Below are positions 58,397 to 64,000 of a DNA stretch of 64,000 nucleotides, one piece after another (within the stretch, counting starts at the first letter, position 1; every line of letters starts with the position of its first letter). Location of the stretch: the NCBI GenBank assembly GCA_905183005.1, contig CAJJDO010000006.1:134017-198016 (forward strand). The letters run 5' to 3'. A program made the position numbers and the translations under genes. Below the pieces are notes generated by a model. The model was not told where the DNA came from. It saw nothing but the letters and a program-made list of their open reading frames with translations, and made no database searches. This DNA is from Paramecium pentaurelia (lineage: Eukaryota > Ciliophora > Oligohymenophorea > Peniculida > Parameciidae).

Positions 58397-60693
58397 ATGG
58401 AATTCTCAATTATATGCAGAATTTGTAATGAAAGAATAAATATCAATTTAATGGATATTCACAATTAAAATTGTAAAAATAATGCTGAATTTCGAAAAAA
58501 ATAAGTTTAAATAAATCTGTAGGTGGCTCGTTTATGTGAAAAAGCATATATGAAAAAACATTAAATTCATCTAAAATAAGGATTAACATTGTATTAGTGT
58601 TAGTATTATGATAAACTAGTATGAATGAGATGAGAATGAGAAAATAGAAAGGAATAAAATAAAGTGAAGATACAAGATAAGTTTATTAAGAATATCGAGT
58701 GTTAAAATTATTGATTAGTTATGGAGAGAAGGTGGCTAATTAAGAGTTAGATGCAAAATGTATAATATCTAATTGAGATTTAGATCATTTGATTACTCAA
58801 AATGAAATAATGGCAGCATAATAAAGTATTGAAGATTAGAGTATATAGAATTTAATAGAGTAGATGAATAGATTAATTAATTAAAGATTAGACTATTGTT
58901 ATAAATGTAAATAAATATGTAATAGTATTTAAATAGCTAAGATGTAAAATTTTGGAAGCATTTCATTTCGATTAAGTAAATTTAGATAAGATAGTCCAAG
59001 AAGTATTCCAGATACAAATAGGCTAAACTCTTTCTCAGATTATTTAAGTTTGAAGTAAGTTAATTGATAAGAATAAGTTTTACATTAAATAATGATTAAT
59101 CTGGATCTATGATAGGATAAAAATAGACAATTCATGCTAAATCATCAGTATCAATAATGGGAAAATTAAAGAAGAGTGGAAAGATTAGTTAGTTTTTACA
59201 AAGATAATAATCTACAAAATCAATACAAAATAATGAAGAAAATGAATAAGAATAATTAAGTAATTTTTAAACAAAGAAAAAAAGTTGTTTTGCATAGACT
59301 GCGAGTTCTGAAAGTGATTTAGATTTAAGTATTGAAAATTCTGATTTATAAATTGATACTATTGAATCTACTAAATAGATAGAATTTGAATAGGATTGTT
59401 TTTTTGCATCAGAAAAAGGATATTTTTCAGATACAGAAATAATTAAATTAGATGCTGAAAATAGAAATCAAGAAAGAAATATTTGTTTAAAGGATTTTTA
59501 ATTTATTAGATAAATAGGTTAAGGTGCATATGGAGGAGTCTTTTAGGTGAAAAGAATAGCAACTGGTGATTAATATGCATTAAAAATTATAAATTGTTCT
59601 AATCGACCTTTTGAGAGATTATTAACTTAATTAAAATAAGAGAGAAACATATTTGAGATTTTGACAGGAGAATATGTTGCAAAAGCATTTTATTCATTTT
59701 AACATTAATCATCATTGTGTTTTGTATAAGAATTCATGGTTGGAGGAGATTTTGCTAAAATATTGATGATTGAAGGAGTATTTTAATTAATAATTAATAT
59801 AGGCATTTGATGAGAATATAGCAAGACATTATTTTGCTGAAATTCTTCTTGCTCTTGAATATCTTCATAGTAATAACATAGTACATAGAGATTTAAAACC
59901 AGAAAATATATTATTAGATTAAAATGGACATATAAAATTGGCTGATTTTGGATTGAGTGAATTAGGATTCAACAAAATGATGGTAAATAGAAAAACTAGT
60001 CAAAGAGATATGATGAAATAAGATTTATCATCATCTCCTGGTTATATAATTTAAAGAGGAGCATCATTTAAGAAATCAAGATCAACTAATAGTTAATGTG
60101 AAAAAGGATCAGAAGAAGAACGTAGAAAAGTAGTCGGAACACCTGATTATATAGCACCAGAAATAATCAAAGGACTTTCTTTTTCAAATAAGACTTTGGA
60201 TTATTGGTCATTAGGAGTTATTTTATTTGAGTTTTTGGTTGGAATACCTCCTTTCAATGATGAATCTGTTGATAAAATATTTTCTAATATATTGGAAGGT
60301 AAAATAGAATGGCCAGATATTGGAGATGATCCTGAAACATAAATATCAGAATGTGTTTATGATTTACTTAAATAATTATTGAATCTTGATTATAAATAAA
60401 GAATAGGTTATGAATCTATAGAATAAATAAAGAAACATCCATTTTTAAATTCGATAAATTGGAATAAATTGAGAAATTAATAAGGACCAATCATACCAAG
60501 AATAGCATAAAATACATAATAATTCGAAAATGTTTAAGAAAAATTACAAAAGTTTTTATAAAGAAGTGAAAGAAAACATTCTTAGATAGTTTAAAAATTA
60601 TAAGATGAATTAGAATATTTGGAAAGAGTGGATCTTTTAATAGCAACAAATGAATAAGAAGTTATTTAAATTAAATCATAATTTAATTTATGA
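58397..60693 (+). CDS. AGC-family protein kinase, IRE/MAST/Rim15-like
   Basis: 731 residues. N-terminus: IICRICNERINI then LMDIHNQNC, a Cys-x2-Cys...His...Cys motif like the small zinc finger of plant IRE kinases, followed by a helical stretch as in those proteins. The middle is Ser-rich and disordered. Kinase domain about 340-650: FIRQIGQGAYGGVFQVKRIA, YALKIINC, IVHRDLKPENILLD, LADFGLSELG, then an activation-segment insertion of about 50 residues, then VVGTPDYIAPEIIKG and DYWSLGVILFEFLVGIPPFN, with EWPDIGDDPE. The GTPDYIAPE and GIPPFN blocks plus the long insertion are typical of the MAST/IRE/Greatwall/Rim15 branch. The C-terminal helix lacks an obvious AGC hydrophobic motif. Introns of 29, 24, 23 and 25 nt leave 2196 nt. 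Zinc binding is inferred. Confidence 0.88.
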
Positions 60694-60762
60694 TATTATT
60701 TTTTCATTCTTATTAAATATACTAATATTAATTAAATTATTATATATTTATATTAATCTTAG

Positions 60763-60777
60763 AAAAAAAATAAAAAA
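60763..60777 (-). terminator. RNA polymerase III terminator of the tRNA gene
   Basis: On the minus strand, just after the tRNA 3' end, two runs of T (six, then eight) separated by a single base. T runs of four or more end Pol III transcription. Confidence 0.75.
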
Positions 60778-60780
60778 TAT

Positions 60781-60851
60781 AGCAGAGAGTGGTTTCGATC
60801 CACCGACCTTTGAGTTATGAGCCCAACGCGATTCCACTTCGCCACCCTGCT
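60781..60851 (-). tRNA. Initiator tRNA-Met (CAT)
   Basis: A complete cloverleaf reads on the minus strand: acceptor AGCAGGG pairing with CTCTGCT (one G-T), a D arm closed by GCG/CGC, anticodon stem TTGGG/CTCAA around loop CTCATAA with anticodon CAT, and T arm GGTGG/CCACT around loop ATCGAAA. Two features mark the eukaryotic initiator rather than the elongator: an A-T pair at the end of the acceptor stem, and a T loop starting with A (ATCGAAA instead of TTCGANT). A run of G-C type pairs sits at the bottom of the anticodon stem, though one is G-T. No intron, no encoded CCA. It lies in the 195-base gap between two plus-strand genes. Confidence 0.93.
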
Positions 60852-60888
60852 TATGTTGATAAATATGATGTTTATAAATTAATTAATA

Positions 60889-61589
60889 ATGATACAAATC
60901 GGATAAAAAACAATTTAAATATGGTTGGTTAGACATGGATAAACTGAAGGAAACAAATTATAGATTTTATAAGGATAAGATGATGGACAATTATCTGCTT
61001 TAGGAATTAAATAAGCAGAAGCTTTAGGTAAAAGAATTAAAAAGGAAAATTTTGATGTGGTTTATGTGAGTGACTTAGCAAGAACAAAATAAACATTTGA
61101 ATTGATTTAGAAGCACCATACCAAATAGATGATGCCAAATTTTGAACCACTTTTGAGAGAAAAGCATGCAGGTATAAATTAATATTATAATTGGGTGTTT
61201 TGTAAGGATAAAGTTTAGCAATGCCTAAAAAATTAGCTGCAGAATAAGGAGTTGATATTAGAGAATTTAAACCTGATTAAGGAGAATCTTGGATTGATGT
61301 TAATAATCGAGCCTAATAAATGCTTTAATTAATTATCCAAAGATGTAGTGATTTGAAATAAAATAATATCACAGTACTTTTAGTTACTCATGGAGGGTAT
61401 CTATTATATAATATAATTAGATTTATTATGGAATTTATGAATTAGATTAATTATATGATCAATAAAAAACAGCCAGTTTATAATAATTGTGCTTTAAATT
61501 GCTCAATTACTATTGTAAAATACATTTTACCAAAAGGAGAAGTCAAAATAGTGACTTAGAATGATGCTTCACATATTCAAAAGCTATGA
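60889..61589 (+). CDS. Histidine phosphatase, phosphoglycerate mutase/TIGAR type
   Basis: Small enzyme of 221-225 residues. N-terminal active-site block WLVRHGQTEGNKLQILQGQD (catalytic His in RHGQT), then LSALGIKQAEALGKRI and VVYVSDLARTKQTFELI, acid/base region LREKHAG, and the second His in LLVTHGGYL. These are the hallmarks of the branch that includes TIGAR fructose-bisphosphatases and cobalamin/phosphoserine phosphatases; the substrate cannot be fixed. The catalytic RHG frame is reached from ATG 60889 (MIQIGQKTIQIWLVRHG); an ATG nearer the block is out of frame. One intron near 61172 is odd: removal of 35 nt (GT...AG) or 23 nt (GT...GG) both restore the frame, the latter keeping an expected VLQGQ segment. 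Confidence 0.85.
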
Positions 61590-61626
61590 AAATTATTAAA
61601 TTATAAATAAATTATTTTAAATTTGA

Positions 61627-64000
61627 ATGATAAAGTAGAAAATTTTCGAAGCAATGGATATGATGTACCAAACTTAAATTATTACAACATTGTCATATTA
61701 GTTCTTATTATTCATTGAATTTTTATAGATGGTATCATTGATAAATAATTAGTTACTTAGTTATATTATTCAGTATATTAAACATATTTATTTAAGACAA
61801 ATTATTTTGTTTACTTTGTTGAAGCAATATCATATTTTTAGCCTGTAAAGTACTTAACAACAATAGATTCAACATTATTTTCAGTATTTGTTATATTTGT
61901 AATGATATTATATAAAATTAGGGATTTATTTACTTATCAGTTTCTGTAACATTGTTTATTTATGTATTAATAACTGAAAAGTCTATGTTCACAATTTATT
62001 CAATTAGAATATATAATCTCTTAATGGTAATGCTTGTTACTGTGTTTGTTATCCCCTTTTTAAGTATATTTTTGGCAACTTTTAAGTGTGAAGGATAAAT
62101 GGAATGTGATTCAATCCTTTATTACATAATGGTAATATTATCTTCTTTGGGAATTGTAATGTTATCTATTTGTTTAGTCTTTTTTGAAATTTTCTTAGTT
62201 GATTATAAGTAGATTTTTATGTTTATTTTAGCCCATTTACTCCAATCCCATATGCATCTAAATACACAAAGTTAAATTGGATTGAATTAATATTTAAGAT
62301 TTATTTGCCATTTTTTGCTGTCATGGATCCATAACAAGATGCTGAAAAACCATTTATAACAATATTATGTATAATGTATGCAATGATGATCACAATGAGA
62401 TTAAAGACAAGGTAATTCATTGAAAATAGTGTGAATATAAGTAAGTTGAGTTAAACCTCTTTATTATTTTGGACTTCTTTTGTATCAGTTTGTCATGCTT
62501 ATTTAGATTAAGGAGAAATTGATGATATGGGATTTTTTTATGAAGTAGTATGTTCACCTCTTGTTGTATATTGTTGCTTTAAATTAAATAAAAGTCCTGA
62601 ATTAATAACTCATATGAAAAAAGATATATAATTAGAAGAAACTGTTTAAGAAATGATATTTTTGATAGAAAATAGAGAAAAACCAATTAATAGAATGAAA
62701 TTAGAAGGATTTGTAAAGTTACATTAAAAAGATTGTTTAAAATCTGTTGAATAATGTCCATGTTCTTTAATACATTAAGATACTTTAAGAAATTAAGATA
62801 ATGAAAAAACTAATGATAAATAATCCTTAGATAAGACTATAAGATGGTATGCTTTTGTTTAAGCCCTTATTTAGAATTCTTCTGATAGACTTCAGACAAC
62901 AAGAATTTAAATAATTCGATCGTATGTATTATAAAAAAAGTTAAAAAATAAATTTAAATCATTTTATGAATTGGCTATTGCACAAAAATAAAGACTATAA
63001 TTCTAAGATGAGTTTTGTATTTACAGAGTGATGAATTAAATTGAATTAGAAATGATTGAATAAGATAAGAATTAAGAGATAGATGTTTAATAAATAGTAA
63101 ACTTTTAAAACTACTATATCCAATTTGAAACAGCAATTGAGAAATCAGTAAATTTGCATTTAGAATATTGGAGAGAATTATAAGAAGAGTCACCAGATAT
63201 TGGGAAATTGTAATAATTGGGAGCATCAATAACATCATCAATTGATGAGACAGAGCAACTTTATGATAAATTAATTAAAATAAATAGTATCCACTTAAAA
63301 ACACTAGAAATATATGGAAATTTTTTAACTCATGTAGTAAACAATGATATTGAAGGGACTAGAATAATAGACAAATCAGATTAAATAAGTAAGAATTTAG
63401 AAATCAATCGAATTATTGATAGTGAAAAATTTAAATATGATTAAAATAGTGATACTTGTATTATTACATGTTCAGTTAATATTGAGAATTTAGGTGCTAT
63501 TACAAATTGCAATAATGAAATATAAAAATTATTAGGTTATAAAAAAGCTGATTTATTAAGATCAAATGTATCAAGAATTATGCCTAGAATTTTGGCTAGT
63601 GTTCATGATGATTTTATAAGAAATTTTATTTAAACAAGTTAAAGTAAAGTTTTGGGAATAGAAAGATAAGTATTTGCATTAAATAAAAATGGATTTTTAG
63701 TTCCTTGTTCTTTAATGATTCGAGTTTTACCAAATTTAAAGAATGGATTATAGATAGTAGGATTCTTAAAGAAAAGTGACAATACTGATAAATTTTTTTA
63801 TCTTATGTTTGATGAGTTATCACATTCTATTTTAGGCTTTAATGAATCTGTTTATGATAAATTTGGTGTTCCAGCAGGTGTTGCCAATGGTTAATTAGAT
63901 CTACCTATTATTGATATAGCACCTGAACTTATTGAATTATGTAAAAAATAAGGAGCCTTCAATTTTACAATTGATACAACAGGATTATCAAATAATTATT
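61627..64000 (+). CDS. Multi-pass membrane protein with PAS domain (ciliate TmcB-like), partial
   Basis: About 765 residues are visible; the gene runs off the window. The N-terminus has about six hydrophobic helices (YLSVSVTLFIYVLI, MVMLVTVFVIPFLSIFLA, VILSSLGIVMLSICLVFFEI, ITILCIMYAMMITMRL, LLFWTSFVSVCHAYL), preceded by IEFLQMLYYSVYQTYLF. A Glu/Gln-rich helical linker follows, then a PAS-like domain from about 63490 (GAITNCNNEIQKLLGYKKAD then LLRSNVSRIMPRI, QVFALNKNGFLVPCSLMIRV). Ciliate genomes hold large families of such membrane proteins annotated as PAS or TmcB-like; their function is unknown. Introns of 29 nt (after LQM), 23 nt and 23 nt join the first exons; each restores the frame. 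Start ATG 61627 (MIKQKIFEAMDMMYQT) is the first in frame. Confidence 0.75.

Noticed and set aside
60920..60950. ATG beside the phosphatase active site (about 60921) as its start
   Set aside because: It is out of frame with the catalytic RHG motif; the ATG at 60889 is in frame.
1..64000. CRISPR arrays, insertion sequences, operons or phage genes
   Set aside because: No spaced direct repeats, transposase motifs or prokaryotic gene order; the genome is clearly a eukaryotic (ciliate) one.

Overview
The window looks like macronuclear DNA of a ciliate of the genus Paramecium. Three things seen in the sequence support this. First, only TGA works as a stop: TAA and TAG occur throughout clearly conserved proteins (dynein, DnaJ, Rab, histidine ammonia-lyase, DAHP synthase) at positions that read as glutamine. 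Second, the genes are cut by GT...AG introns of only about 20-35 bases. Wherever I removed every intron I could see, the summed exon length was divisible by three and conserved motifs came back into frame. Third, the DNA is very AT-rich and the genes are packed tens of bases apart on both strands. A standard-code view of this DNA is misleading because it breaks every gene into shadows.

Layout. 1-205 is the end of a hypoxanthine-guanine phosphoribosyltransferase gene. After a 1.3 kb stretch with no convincing gene come a class II DAHP synthase (+, 1472-2683), a PUF/Pumilio RNA-binding protein (-, 3263-4852) and a MORN-repeat protein (-, 5329-6232). From 6560 to 18032 there are mostly small or coiled-coil proteins, with a mitochondrial-type DnaJ (+, 11959-13313), a Rab GTPase (-, 15427-16111) and an SF-assemblin (+, 16149-16969). 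A large two-domain FtsX-like permease (-, 18091-21894) and histidine ammonia-lyase (-, 22243-23901) follow. From 23927 to 37210 lie a four-helix membrane protein, a PHD-type zinc protein, a TBC1D5-like Rab GAP, a PB1-ZZ protein and several unrecognised genes.

The largest gene is the cytoplasmic dynein 1 heavy chain (-, 37562-51209, about 13.6 kb), with all four AAA P-loops, the stalk and the C-terminal domain readable. To its right are a divergent mitochondrial carrier (-), a coiled-coil protein (+), two adjacent casein-kinase-1-like genes (+), an IRE/MAST-like AGC kinase with an N-terminal zinc-finger-like motif (+), an initiator tRNA-Met (-), a histidine phosphatase of the phosphoglycerate mutase/TIGAR type (+), and the start of a multi-pass membrane protein with a PAS domain (+, runs off the end).

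How the genes relate: this is an ordinary eukaryotic chromosome segment, not an operon or island. Recurring themes are membrane traffic and cytoskeleton (Rab, TBC Rab-GAP, dynein, SF-assemblin, MORN), signalling (two CK1 kinases, AGC kinase, PAS protein) and metabolism (HPRT, DAHP synthase, HAL, phosphatase, carrier). I see no transposon, CRISPR array, virus-derived gene or obvious new system. The most interesting items are the short class II DAHP synthase, the tandem FtsX protein, the 25-base divergent gap at HAL, and one intron with no good 3' splice site.
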